From: Falciphora oryzae
Lineage: Eukaryota > Ascomycota > Sordariomycetes > Magnaporthales > Magnaporthaceae
Direction of reading: 5' to 3'
Assembly: GCA_000733355.1 (NCBI GenBank)
Contig: JNVV01000002.1
Coordinates: 1,274,943-1,338,942, forward strand
Length of the DNA: 64,000 nucleotides
Part shown: positions 1 through 10,540 of the stretch, piece by piece
Layout of the letters: each line of letters starts with the position of its first letter
Numbering within the stretch: position 1 is the stretch's first letter
Program-made: the position numbers and the translations under genes
The notes under the pieces: model-generated
What the model was told of the DNA's origin: nothing
What the model saw: the letters and a program-made list of their open reading frames with translations, nothing else
The model's database searches: none

Positions 1-259
1 TTCCAGATTTTTATTGGCATTATTTTCAGGTGAGTTTCAAACACTGTGTAAACACTGTATACATCACTTTAAAATAGTAATAATAAAAATCTGGAAAAAT
101 ATTCATAAAATCGGCTATATAGTTAAATATAACATATTAAATTTTCATGGAATTTTATTAAAAATTGGTGGATTTAACCGGGGGGTCGAAAACGGCGTTT
201 AGTATAGGATTTTAAAGTGACCCACGAGCTGATTTGACCCACTTACTGATGAACCACGT
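1..259. mobile_element. Foldback (MITE-like) element FB1, right part
   Basis: Right arm and centre of a palindromic element cut by the window edge. The end reads GATGAACCACGT followed by the target TA at 260-261, matching the ACGTGGTT ends of the other foldbacks and of the pogo elements here. Inside the end are two 17-bp direct repeats ending GTGGGTCA when read inward. The centre holds ACACTGTGTAAACACTGT, a motif shared with other foldback centres. No coding potential is credible. The same end code occurs in the transposase-bearing element at 58339-60199, so that element is the best candidate source of its transposase (inference). Confidence 0.75.
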
Positions 260-330
260 TATTTATATTTTATTTTTTATTTAATTTAATATAATTAATA
301 AAAATAAAAATAACATATATTTATTATATA

Positions 331-1192
331 ACGTAGTTCATCAGTAAGTGACGCATATCAGCGAGTGACGCACTTCAAAATTTCATACTAAACGCGGTTT
401 TCGACCCCCCGGTTAAATCTACTAATTATTTATAAAATTTTATAAAAATTTAATATGTTATAACGTGGTTTATAAGCTTGTGCCACAAACAAGAGTGTGC
501 CACACTTCGAAATCCCATATTAAACGCGATTTTCAACACCCTTGCTAACTCGGCCAATTTAAGCCCAAATTTAACAAGATTTAAAAGGGTTATATTTAAC
601 TAAATAGGAAATTTAATTTAATTTTCTTAAATTTTTACTATTACCCCTTTAAAGTTAGTTTAAAATTTTACACAGTATATTATACAGTGTTACGAACTAA
701 CCTTAAAGGGTTAATAGTAAAAATTTAAGAAAATTAAATTAAATTTCCTATTTAGTTAAATATAACCCTTTTAAATCTTGTTAAATTTGGGCTTAAATTG
801 GCCGAGTTAGCAAGGGTGTCGAAAATCGCGTTTAATATGGGATTTCGAAGTGTGGCACACTCTTGTTTGTGGCACAAGCTTATAAACCACGTTATTTAAT
901 TATATTACCGATTTTATAATTATTTTTCCAGATTTTTATTATTACTATTTTTAGTAGAGTTTTAAACACTGTGTAAAACACCGTGTAAATAGTTATATAC
1001 CTTTAACTAGTTGTAATAAAAACCCGGAAAAATAATTATAAAGTCGTTAATATAATTGAATATAACATATTAAATTTTCATAAAATTCTATAAATAATTG
1101 GTGGATTTAACCGGGGGGTCGAAACCCGCGTTTAGTATAAGATTTTAAAATGCGTCACTCGCTAATATGCGTCACTCACTAATGAACCACGT
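331..1192. mobile_element. Foldback element FB2 (outer), interrupted by FB3
   Basis: Palindromic element flanked by TA (329-330 and 1193-1194). It starts ACGTAGTTCATCAG and ends with the complement CTAATGAACCACGT. Taking out FB3 and one TA leaves 430 bp, the same length as the other intact foldbacks. The subterminal 17-bp repeats end in GTGACGCA at all four positions. The arms (for example TTAACCGGGGGGTCGAAA near 1109) match FB1. No ORF. It probably moves with a pogo-type transposase, since it shares ends and target with the pogo copies in this window. Confidence 0.85.
463..892. mobile_element. Foldback element FB3, nested in FB2
   Basis: Nearly perfect 430-bp palindrome between TA duplications at 461-462 and 893-894. 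The two ends are identical for their first 50 bases or so. Subterminal repeats end GTGCCACA four times. Removing it restores the FB2 arm: the joined flank ATGTTATATTTAA matches the uninterrupted arm of FB1 read in reverse. It is therefore younger than FB2. Confidence 0.9.
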
Positions 1193-1194
1193 TA

Positions 1195-1362
1195 GTATAT
1201 ATAAAAAACGAGTTTGCAAATTTTTATCATTATATATATAAAATTCGTTAAAATAAAAACAAACTGTAATGCCCAAGTTAGCACAACTGGTAAAAGGGGT
1301 TAAAAAACTAATGCATTAAGTAGTAGGTTGGGTAAGTTGGGTTAATTGGGTTAAGTAGGTAG
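1195..1362. other. Short unassigned spacer
   Basis: AT-rich sequence, then a run of imperfect GTTGGGTTAA-like repeats at 1326-1360, directly before the Gypsy insertion. It may be old flanking DNA. No gene seen. Confidence 0.4.
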
Positions 1363-1367
1363 GTATG

Positions 1368-1898
1368 TGTTACGACCATACAAATGGCGGGGACAGGAAG
1401 CCTGGGTCAAACCCCGGGAAGGAAGCACCCTCAACCCCGCACTTGGAAAAGGAAGGGTCACGTGGAAAGACACGTAACCTCAAAGTGATATGTCTAATAT
1501 ACGATATAGTAAACATAACACAAGTCCTCAAAGTAATATGTCTAATATGCGACATAGCAAACATAGCACAGGTCCTCAAAATAATATATCTAATATACGA
1601 CATAGCAAACATAGCATAAATCCTCAAAGCGATATATCTAATATGCGACATAGCAAACATAGCACAAATTAGGAAAAACCAGGTCGTGTATATAAAAGAA
1701 AGGTTTTTCTACGGTTAAATAGCTTTAATTAAAACATCGGCATTAATTAACCTAAATTAGCTTTAAAGTACCCCTTTAGGTAAGCAATTTAAACTTTTAT
1801 CACTAATTTCCCGGTTCCCCTAAAGCAACCCCTATCAAATGTACTATTCAGCACCCTCCCTAAGTGTCCTACCCTAAAAACAAAGCTTAATTGTAACA
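1368..1898 (+). repeat. Gypsy-1 5' LTR
   Basis: 531 bp, TG...CA. Compared with the 3' LTR it shows mainly G-to-A and C-to-T changes (for example CAAGTGG to CAAATGG). It contains four tandem units of 47-48 bp at about 1486-1672. The internal region follows immediately with TTTTAACTAATCCTG. Confidence 0.93.
1486..1672 (+). repeat. Tandem repeat inside Gypsy-1 LTR, 4 x 47-48 bp
   Basis: Units start near 1486, 1533, 1581 and 1629. Each contains ATATGTCTAATATGCGACAT-like sequence followed by AGCACA and TCCTCAAA. The same four units are in the 3' LTR (about 10118-10310). Likely U3-type regulatory repeats, inferred from position only. Confidence 0.85.
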
Positions 1899-1930
1899 TT
1901 TTAACTAATCCTGTTTAGCACCTACCGAAA

Positions 1931-2960
1931 GCGAACAATACGACAAAATATCGGCGTCCGGTTCCAAACAAACGGAGCAACTTTTTACCGTTAAATACGA
2001 AAAAAAAAAAATATAACGAAAACACTTCCTTTAACCTTTTCCAAATGCTCGTAAAGGACCTTACCAAAGCCAAAGCCCAATTGGCCGCGGTTTAAAACAA
2101 ACCGGACATTGCAACAAAAGCATACAAATTCCCATTTCCCGAAATTTACGACGGAAAAACGGGCAAATTTCGAACTTTTTTTTACCAAATACAAAATTTA
2201 CTTTTCGTTTTACAAAGCTTATTTCGGTACCAAAAAAAAGGTAATTTACGCCGCTACACGTTTCGGAAAAAAAGTCAAAAACTGGTTTTAACTTACGTAA
2301 ACGGATTACCTTTAAAACGTAAAATCCAAAAAGCAAATACAAATTATATTTGCTAATTTCGAAAAATTCGGAAAAAAAATCGGCAAAATCTTCGGCCAGG
2401 TTAACGAACGATTAGTTACGGAAAAAGAAATCCTTAGCCTTTAATAAAAAGGGCCAGCCTCTATGTACGCCTTAAAATTCTAACGCCTCGTAACCAAACT
2501 TAATTAAACCAACCAAACCAAAATGGCGCATTTTTACGGGGGTTTCCGCAAAAATATAAAAAACGAGCTTTTTAAAACGAACCGACTAGAGGACTTCCCG
2601 GACTATATTTAAATAGCCGTCCGTATTAGCAACAAACTATACGAACAACGATTTAAAAAAAAGGGTTAGCCAACCAAAATGGTAAATAACAAAAACAACC
2701 ACAAAAAAAACAAATAGCAACCAAACACGGCTCATAGTACACACCCTAAACCTATAAACCTTAGCGCTAAAGCCACCCATTTATAAAAGCAGAGCAATAA
2801 AAAAAGGCAGGACCTTAAGGACGGGAAATGCTTTAAATGTAATCAAAAGGGCCACATCAAACGAAATTGCCCGCAGCGGTAAGCGGCAATCACCCAACGG
2901 GGAAACGCCCAAGCGGAAAACAGCTTGTGCCCCGGAGCAGCTTTTAACTGAACCTATTAC
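1931..2960 (+). pseudogene. gag: Gypsy-1 gag, broken, with CCHC zinc knuckle
   Basis: Several in-frame stops and frame changes interrupt a Gag-like reading. Around 2130-2290 it reads FPEIYDGKTGKFRTFF and then GKKVKNWF, resembling the Gag core of fungal Ty3/Gypsy elements. The clearest part is the zinc knuckle CFKCNQKGHIKRNC, spacing CX2CX4HX4C, with Cys codons at 2829, 2838 and 2868 and His at 2853. This motif binds packaged RNA in Gag proteins. The reading continues towards 3200, where the pogo element is inserted. Confidence 0.8.
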
Positions 2961-3206
2961 TACGAAAACTCGTACGCGACGCACCAATTTAATAAAAACG
3001 CGACCGGTTAGTACCCCAAAAGGCAAATAGCCGCAACGCGACGGATCCGGACGATCCTTAATGGAAGTCCCATTAGGATCGAATACGACAGCGAAAAAAA
3101 ACAAATTCTCGCTACCGGACCTACAAAATCCGAAAAAAAAGATAACATCGCTGCGTAGGTCGAATCCACCCACGACACCGATAACGAAATCGACAACAAG
3201 CCACTA

Positions 3207-5067
3207 GAGTGGGGCACCCGAACTTGGCCATCCCCCCATCTTAGCCACGTAATTCTCGACGCAACAAATGCACAACTTCATCAAAATAAGCCCGATTCGA
3301 ACGAAAAAAATATTATTTAAGTGCGTTTTTTTTGCATCATGTCATCCGACGAAGCCTACCGAATGGCCGAAGCCATTAAGTCTGTCGAATCGGGCGGGTC
3401 CCAGGCCGACGCGGCGCGCCGTTAGAATGTCCCACGCACAACCCTACGCCGGCGACTTCGAGGCGGCCTAACCATACAGGAGGCCAAGGAGCCCTGCCAA
3501 CGACTTTCTGCCGTGCAGGAAAGCTTTATTGCTGACTGGATTTGCACGGAAGAAAAGGCAGGGCGAGCTCCTACTAAAGAAATGGTGCGGGAATTCGCGC
3601 AGATGATGTTATCCCCTAAAGACGAGCCCGGTTGGCTTGGGAAGCATTGGATCGAGGGCTTTTTATTGCGAAATCCCATAGTGACTACCAAAGTCGGCCG
3701 TGGCCTCGAGGCTTCCAGAGCCAAAGAAGCTACCAAAGAAGAGATCGACGCATTCTACAACCGTCTTCGAGGCGTAGTTGCCGCCCGCGATATTGTTCCT
3801 GCGAATATATGCAACATGGACGAAACCGGAATACAAAAGGGGGCAACGCGCGCCGGAAGGGTAGTAGGCACTGCCTTTACAAAACATGCAGAAGTTAAAA
3901 AGTCGGATTGCACAACGTGGGTAACGATACTCGAATCTGTAACGGCTACAGGGGCTCGCCTTACGCCCATGATTATATTCACGGGTTTATCGCTTCAAGG
4001 CCAATGGTTCCCGGATTTGATCCAAGCCTGGAAGTACGACCATACGTCCAGTGGCTGGCCCAACGGCCCGATAGCCCTCCGCTGGCTATTGGAAGTTTAT
4101 TTGCCAGAAACAAAGCCTCCGGGGGACCAATGGCGCCTGCTTATCGTCGACGAGCATACCACCCACGTAACGATCCCTTTCATGTACGAGGCTTTTAAAA
4201 ATAAAGTGCTAATACTTTACTTGCCTTCGCATTCAAGCCACGTTACCCAACCCCTCGACGTGGGCGTATTCAGCCCCTTAAAGTCGTACTATAAACGCGA
4301 AACCCGTCATTTTGCCTCTTTCGATACCTCTGCCCCTGAACAAAAGAAACGCTTCCTCCGGGCCTACGCCACGGCCTCGTCAAACGCAATCTCCGTGCGC
4401 AATATACACGCAGGCTTCCGGAAAGCCGGGATCTGGCCTACCAAGCCTCCGTTGGCCCCTGATTCCCAAAGGTTGATCGAGCCTTTCCTGGAGCCTGCCC
4501 AGCCCTCTACCCCCGAGCCCCACGCCGAGCTGGATAACAAAGGACGTATCTGGTATACTCCCAAAAGCGGCCAACAGCTTAAGCAACAAGCCCGGCGCCT
4601 TGAAGGGAAGGTAAACGAATGCCAACGAGACTTCCGCATGCTCTTCCGGAAGGCTGCTAGGGCTTTGGACCAACAGAGCATTGAAACGGCGGCTTTGCGG
4701 GCGGAAAACGAGCGTTTGAGAGAAGAGGTGGCCTCCCTCAAGCCTGCCCCTCGCCGTACAGTCAAAAGGAGTGCACAGGACGCATTCTATCAAATAGAGC
4801 GTATCCAGGAGGCCCAGGAGGCCGTCAGGGAGGCTCGTGGCCCCTTGGTGCAATCACACAAAAAAAAGTGGGGAAAATCAAATCCGCATCGGCTCCTACA
4901 ATATTGGAGGAATTGAACAAGCACGAGGCATAAGCTTCTATTAATTTGTATAGCTTTTTTATGTATTTGAATGGAATTGCATTGGTTGTGGTGTCGTTGC
5001 CTGTGGCCGCCTGTGTGATTTTTTGATGGCCAAGATGGGGGGATGGCCAAGTTCGGGTGCCCCACTC
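3207..5067 (+). mobile_element. Pogo/Fot1-type DNA transposon (Pogo-A), nearly intact, inserted in Gypsy-1
   Basis: 1861 bp flanked by TA (3205-3206, 5068-5069). The inverted termini are GAGTGGGGCACCCGAACTTG for the first 20 bases and stay matched for about 40 bases, with one difference. Within each end TTGGCCATC occurs twice as a direct repeat. The empty site is preserved in Gypsy-2 near 43482-43492, where the flanks join at a single TA. GC-rich and almost free of RIP, so far younger than its host. Its ends differ from the ACGTGG family at 20438, 39563 and 58339. Confidence 0.95.
3339..4916 (+). pseudogene. Pogo/Fot1-type DDE transposase, one nonsense codon
   Basis: Reading frame of 525 residues from ATG 3339, interrupted only by TAG at 3423-3425 (residue 29), which fits a CAG-to-TAG RIP change. 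Downstream the frame is open from 3426. The N-terminus MSSDEAYRMAEAIKSVESGG followed by ARR-NVPRTTLRRRL is a Psq/CENP-B-type helix-turn-helix. A second DNA-binding domain follows at about residues 55-125 (WLGKHWIEGFLLRNP). The catalytic domain shows D161 in NMDETG, D271 in LLIVDEHTTH and D307 in QPLDVGVF; the last two are 36 residues apart, as in DD35D pogo/Fot1 enzymes. The tail from about residue 410 is charged and coiled-coil-like. An in-frame restart after residue 29 would lack most of the first helix-turn-helix, so activity is doubtful. Confidence 0.93.
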
Positions 5068-5069
5068 TA

Positions 5070-5904
5070 GGTCAAACCCATATAGCTAAAAAACGAAAAA
5101 AAGCCAAAAGTTCGCTTCCAACCATAAAATAACGAATATACAACATATTCGATATCAGCAAAGCCTATACCTCGCTCGGATTTTCGGAATCGGACTAATA
5201 GTTTTAGGACCAGCCCAAACCTATCGGAGGAATTATGCGAAAAAAGCCAACATTCGACGATAACGGCCAGCTTTTAAATTAATTTCGGGACGACCAGCAA
5301 ATCACCTACTACGGGGCTCCGTACGAAAAAGTGCCCCAAAAAAAAAAAAACGCAGCACGGAACCATATAACCAAAACCACCCAAATATAAATGTCGAGGC
5401 AGCAAAATACGATAAGCTTTTTTGGGCCGAATGCGTAAACGACTACTACGAATAGCACCTAACCGCAAAACTAAAAAGCGATTTCTTTCCCGAAAAAAAA
5501 AACGGCGAGCCGATCAAAAACCCAAAAAGGGATTATCAGCTCCCCAAATGGAAGATCACCGAAATGGACTACGCACAATCCAAAGCGACCTTCGCACCTT
5601 TACCAGCCTGCCCCATGCTATACATTTCGGGACTTTTACCGTACCTTAACTACGGGAAGCCCAAATGCAAGGTCCATATGGAAAAAAAGGCTAAAGCCTA
5701 AACAGAAGGCCGTATGCGATCAGGCTTACCTAGCTACGTAAGCTATAAAGCCGGACGATCCATAGGAAAGGGAAAAATTCCCCAAATAAAAAACTAAAAT
5801 GGCCACCCGACATAAAGGCACGGAATAAACCCCAGTAACAAATAAAAACCTTAACCGCAACGAACGTTAACTAATACCAACATCTAATAATAATATTACG
5901 GTAT
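5070..5904 (+). pseudogene. Gypsy-1 gag-pol linker, unrecognised
   Basis: Element sequence between the pogo insertion and the protease. It matches Gypsy-2 from about 43490 to 43874, so it belongs to the family. Too decayed to assign domains; it presumably encodes the region between the zinc knuckle and the protease. Confidence 0.55.
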
Positions 5905-8900
5905 AAAGGAAAAAAGCTAAACGCTATAATCGACAGCGGGGCCTAAAGCAATTACCTTTCGCCGGAAATAGCGAAAAGGTACGGCATTCCGGCAAAAAAA
6001 AAAAAACGCCGTATAGCCTAAAAATTATAAAAAAAAAAACCAATTACATTTAATAATGGCCATATCGATAAAAAATTAATTATTTCAAATTTCGATGTTA
6101 AAGAAAAAATTTCCGCGTTACCCTAGATATTATAAATATAAAAAGGGAAAACGTAATTTTAAGCATCCCTTAGTTTAAACAAAACAACCCACGAATAAAT
6201 TAAATTACCGGCCAAATTTAATAAAGAAATTTACAAAACCCCGTAACGGTTTAACAGCCCCAAACCCCGGATAATAAACCTACGAAGCCACAAAAAGCGG
6301 CCACAACGGTAATAAGATAAAGCAATTAACCCAAGCAATCGATATCGACGGATTCGCAACTATTTACAAACGACGTCAATCCCAAAAAACGAACAAACTT
6401 CGAAATACGAATAAAAAACGTCCTAAAAAAGTATTTCCGGTATTGGAAACTGTTTAGGAAAAATTTAAAAACAATACTCCTAAAGCACGGGCCGTTCGAC
6501 CACAAAATCAAACTTAAACCAAAAATACAATTTAAATACCAAAAACTGTATTAATTAAACCAAAAACAATAAAAAATGCTAAAGGAACAACTAAAAAAGA
6601 ACCTACTAAAAGGATTTATCAAACCCTCCAACTTTTTTTATTAAATACGGGATATTATTCGTGCTAAAAAAAAAACGGAAAAAAGCGGATATATATTAAT
6701 TACCGACCGCTAAACGAAGCAACCATTAAAAATCGATATCCTTTGCCTTTTATTAACGAGCTACGAAACAAACTTAATAAAACCAAATACTTTACGGCTT
6801 TAAACCTACGCAAAATTTATAGCCTATTACGGATTAAAAAGGGTCAGGAATAAATAACAGCTTTTCGAACAAAACTTGAGGTTTTCGAATTTTTAGTAAT
6901 AACTTTCGGGCTCACCAATGCGCTAGCCACATTCCAACGGATAATCGACTATATATTACAAAAATACCTTAACGTTTTTATCCTCGCGTATTTGAACGAT
7001 ATCCTAATTTTTTCGGAAACATTAAAAAAATATAAGGAGCATATGCATAAAATATTACAAAAATTGCAAAACGCTAAGCTCCTAATTAACCCAAAAAAAA
7101 TGTGTATAGCATACGCAGGAGGTCGTTTTCCTAAGTTTTGTTATTACACCCGGAAAAATTCGTATAAACCCCAAAAAGGTGCACGAAGTCAAAAAGTAGC
7201 CTGTACCTACGAACGTTAAAAAGGTCCAAAGCTTCCTAAAGTTTATAAACTTCTACCAACGGTTTATCCGCGATTTTAGCAAAAAGGCTGCACCATTTAC
7301 GAATTTTACCAAAAATAACACCTAATTCCATTAGGGGAAACAAAAATAAAAAGCTTTTAAGCTATTACGGACAGCCGTTTCGCAAAAACTAATTTTAACT
7401 ATACCAGACCCAAATAAACCTTTCGAAGTAAAAACCGATGCGTTAAATTTCGCAATCGGGGGACAATTCGAACAAAAAAACGAGCAAAAAAGGCTGCACC
7501 CTTACGCCTTCTTTTCACAAAAACTTAATAGATTTAAATTAAACTACCAAATCTATAATAAAAAGCTTTTCGCTATTATTAAAGCGTTAAAAAAATAAAA
7601 ACCTTACCTATATAAAATAAAGCATCAAATTATAATGCATACGGACCACAAAAACCTATCACACTTTACCACCAGCAAAAACTTAAACAAACGGCAAATC
7701 CGGTGGAATAAATTCCTTTAAAATTATAATATCCGGATTAAATACCGCAAAAAATCGGAAAACGGACGGGCGAACGCCCTTAGTTGCCGATTAAACCACG
7801 AGGTTAATATTCCAAAAAAAACTCGTATAATATTCGCCTAAAGCCCAAACGGATCTTTGGTCCCGGCGTAGCGGGTGCTAGTAAAAACAGCTAGGCAAAA
7901 GGAATAAACTCCTAAAAGGATTTAGCAAATCCACGGGCAATTAGCCCATAGCCACCAAAAAGTAACCAAAACATAAAAAAAGCTACGATAACACCACGGG
8001 TTTATCGGAATTCAAACCGAAATATAAAAAGCAATTAAAAATTATAAAAACTGCGCAAAAAACAAAACCAGCCGATACAAACCTTATAGGTTATTGCAAC
8101 CTTTGCTAACGCCTAACAAAGCATAGCAATATATCACAACAAATTTCGTTATTAAACTACTAAGGTTAAAAAAGCCCCTAACGAACGTTTGTTATAATAA
8201 TATCCTAATAATAGTGGATAGGTTTACTAAATACGCCTTATTTCTACCTTACAAAAAAGCAAACAACGCCACAAAGTTAGCGTACGTCTTTATCCGGTAT
8301 ATAATCGCAAAGCACGAAATGCTAAAGCATATCGTCACGGACAAAGATAAGCTGTTTACAAGCAAATTTTAACGCGCGCTCGTATCCAAATTAAAAGCCA
8401 AGCACGCCTTATCAACAGCGTACCACCCGGAAACAAACGGACAAACCAAACGAACGAACCAAATTATAAAATAATACCTTCGCTACTACGTTAATTACAA
8501 ACAAACAAACTAGGTACAACTACTTCCTATAGCGCAGTTTGCGTACAACAGCTTAAAACACGAAAATACGGGAACCACACCGTTTTTTGCAAACTACGGG
8601 TATATACCTACGGTATACGGAAAACCTAAAGTAAAACCACACGCCCTAATAGCGGAAATCCAAATAACAAAACTCACCAAACTGCACAAAAATCTCCAAA
8701 CAAAGCTCAAAAAACTACGACAACGAATAGCTACACAAACCAACAAAAAAAAATCGAAGGACCAACCTTTAAAAAAAGGGATAACGTTTATCTTTTACGC
8801 CGTAACATTAAAACGAAACGACCAAATAACAAATTGGATTACAAAAAACTTAAGCCGTTTAAAATAAAAAAAGTGGTATCAAACGTTAACTACGAACTAC

Positions 8901-9165
8901 AACTCCCCCTAATTATAAAAATCCACCCAATTTTTTACGTTTCCTTATTAAAACTAGCACCGTTTAAAACGGAAAGCAGCGAATTAATAAAAATCGACCT
9001 AAAGCAAAAGTACGAGGTTGAAAAAATCTTAAACGAACGCACGAAGCGACGCTTTAAAAAGTATCTAATCAAATGGAAAGGGTACGGCCACGAGGAAAAC
9101 ACGTAAGAAAAAGCGACAAACTTTAAAAACTATTAGGAAACGCTAACGGAATACCAGCGAAAGCG
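5905..9165 (+). pseudogene. pol: Gypsy-1 pol: protease, RT, RNase H, integrase, chromodomain
   Basis: Decayed polyprotein. The protease active site reads AIIDSGA near 5919. RT shows NALATFQRII near 6920 and LNDILIFSE near 6990, where the family has YxDD, so the first catalytic Asp is Asn. RNase H begins PFEVKTDALNFAIGG near 7420. The integrase shows an H/C zinc region (7940-8080), then IIVDRFTKYALF (8213), TDKDKLFTSKF (8337) and AYHPETNGQTKRTNQ (8421), where the family has Glu before RTNQ and here Lys. The C-terminus KYEVEKILNERTKRRFKKYL then IKWKGYGHEENT (about 9010-9105) is a chromodomain, which in chromoviruses steers integration to marked chromatin. Many TAA/TAG codons stand at expected Trp or Gln positions, so it cannot be translated. 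Confidence 0.9.
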
Positions 9166-9236
9166 CCTATCAAAAAGTTAGCAAAAAACATACCAAAAAA
9201 CCAACCACCGAAATTTAACAATTAGTTCCCTAATAA

Positions 9237-9308
9237 CGGCCCTACCGGGATTCGAACCCAAAACCTCGGCAAAAAAAGCTAAAGCTACACCTAATATACC
9301 ACAGGACC
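9237..9308 (-). tRNA. tRNA-like gene or tRNA pseudogene, antisense in Gypsy-1
   Basis: Read on the minus strand it is 72 nt. The acceptor stem GGTCCTG pairs with TAGGGCC at all 7 positions counting G-U pairs. The T arm TTGGG-TTCGAAT-CCCGG pairs fully and contains a perfect B box GGTTCGAATCC. A box A-like TGGTATATTAGG carries A14 and G18G19. The anticodon arm TTAGC-TTTTTTT-GCCGA pairs at 4 of 5 positions. The apparent anticodon would be TTT (Lys), but position 37 is T and C-to-T decay makes identity unsafe. The D stem is weak. It starts 35 bp after the end of the antisense ORF at 9344-9904. Most likely a decayed captured tRNA. Confidence 0.55.
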
Positions 9309-9343
9309 TAAAAAAGTTATTAAAAACTCCACGATTTACCCGA

Positions 9344-9904
9344 TTAAAAAAAAACACCCAAATCAAAGGCAGGATTAACCTCGGGACCCGGCCAGTTTAA
9401 AAAAAAAAGCGACAACGGAAAAAAAAAAAAGGCAAACAGGGCAAAAGGCGCAATAAAGGCCTGCGTAGCAGCTTTTTCGGCCTTTTCCCGCTTAATCCGC
9501 TCCAACTTTTCCAAATTATCGATACCCCGACATATCGCACGCATCTTTTTCTCCAACCACACCTTTTTCTATTTTCGCAAACGTTTTATTTTTGCGTCAA
9601 TAAAGCGACGCTCCTCTTCAGCAGCCTCCAACTCAGCTTCACGTTGTGTAAACTAATACTAAAGCTCCTAAAATTGTACAAACGAAAAGCCTAATACGTC
9701 GCAACGGGAACGGCCCTAACGGACACACTCCACGTATCGGGAAAAGTCCTAAAAAGAAACCTCGCAATAAGAACGACCCAGGGCCTCGCAAAAAAAACAA
9801 AAAGGCATTTCAACTAAAGAAAAAATAAAGGCGGCAAAAAGGTTATCGCAACGAACAGTCGAACGCGCAACAGAAGTTTTTCGTTTCTACACCCGATCCG
9901 ACAT
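9344..9904 (-). pseudogene. Antisense Cys-rich / coiled-coil ORF in the 3' part of Gypsy-1
   Basis: A 187-codon frame (stop included) from the minus-strand ATG at 9904 down to the stop at 9344, broken by seven internal stops, all TAG, as expected if CAG codons were hit by RIP. It begins MSDRV. The middle is Cys-rich (PFCFFCEALGRSYCEVS, then a second group with ECVR and CDV), resembling a zinc-binding region. Then comes a charged helix (QREAELEAAEEERRF and KKMRAICRGIDNLEKLE) likely to be coiled coil. I recall similar Cys-rich plus coiled-coil hypothetical proteins from fungi, but cannot verify that here. Function unknown. Confidence 0.65.
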
Positions 9905-10001
9905 TCTATTAAAAGCAAGGGAATGGGAAATAGCAAGAAAGGAAAGTACTTACCACTAACAAAAGGAAGGGATAGCAGATATAGCTAAAAGGACTTGGCC
10001 T

Positions 10002-10017
10002 AAAAAAGGGGACTTAA
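10002..10017 (+). other. Polypurine tract of Gypsy-1
   Basis: AAAAAAGGGGA ending five bases before the 3' LTR, the usual place of the plus-strand primer of LTR retrotransposons. Confidence 0.7.
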
Positions 10018-10535
10018 TGTTACGACCATACAAGTGGCGGGGACAGGAGGCCTGGGTCAAGCCCCGGGAAGGAAGCACCTTGGAAAAGGAAGGGTCACGT
10101 GGAAGGACACGTGACCTTAAGGTGATATGTCTGATATGCGACATAGCAGACATAGCACAAGTCCTTAAAGTAATATGTTTAATATGCGATATAGCAGACA
10201 TAGCACAGGTCCTCAAAATGATATGTTTAATATACGACATAACAAACATAGCATAGGTCCTCAAAGCGATATGTCTAATATGCGACATAGCAAACATAGC
10301 ACAAATTGGGAAGGACCAGGTCGTGTATATAAAGGAAAGGTTCTTCCACGGTTAAATAGCTTTAACTGAGGCATCGGCATTAGTCAACTTAAGTTAGCTC
10401 CAAAGTACCCCCTTGGGCAAGCAATCTAAGCTTCTATCACCAGTTTCCCGGTTCCCTTAAAGCAACCCCTATCAAGTGTACTGTTCAGCACCCTCCCTAG
10501 GTGTCCTACCCTAAGAGCAGAGCCTGATTGTAACA
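10018..10535 (+). repeat. Gypsy-1 3' LTR
   Basis: 518 bp, TGTTACGACC...GATTGTAACA, followed by target duplicate GTATG. It has the four 48-bp tandem units at about 10118-10310. It is clearly less decayed than the 5' LTR although both were identical at insertion. Confidence 0.94.
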
Positions 10536-10540
10536 GTATG

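Larger units (their letters stand above)
1368..10535 (+). mobile_element. Complete Ty3/Gypsy chromovirus (Gypsy-1), RIP-decayed, with nested pogo element
   Basis: Both LTRs begin TGTTACGACCATAC and end TTGTAACA. The 5-bp direct repeat GTATG lies just outside (1363-1367 and 10536-10540), proving a single transposition event. The order is LTR, gag with zinc knuckle, protease, RT, RNase H, integrase, chromodomain, LTR, which is the order of Ty3/Gypsy chromoviruses. Without the pogo insertion (3207-5067 plus TA) the element is about 7.3 kb. The coding region is full of stops and poor in G on the plus strand, while the 3' LTR is much less mutated. A second copy is at 41646-43874. Confidence 0.95.

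Noticed and set aside
1899..1925. tRNA primer site of Gypsy-1
   Set aside because: TTTTAACTAATCCTG does not fit a tRNA 3' end known to me; self-priming or decay possible, so not annotated.
4364..4853. Minus-strand ORFs of 133 and 157 codons
   Set aside because: Shadows of the GC-rich transposase ORF on the opposite strand.
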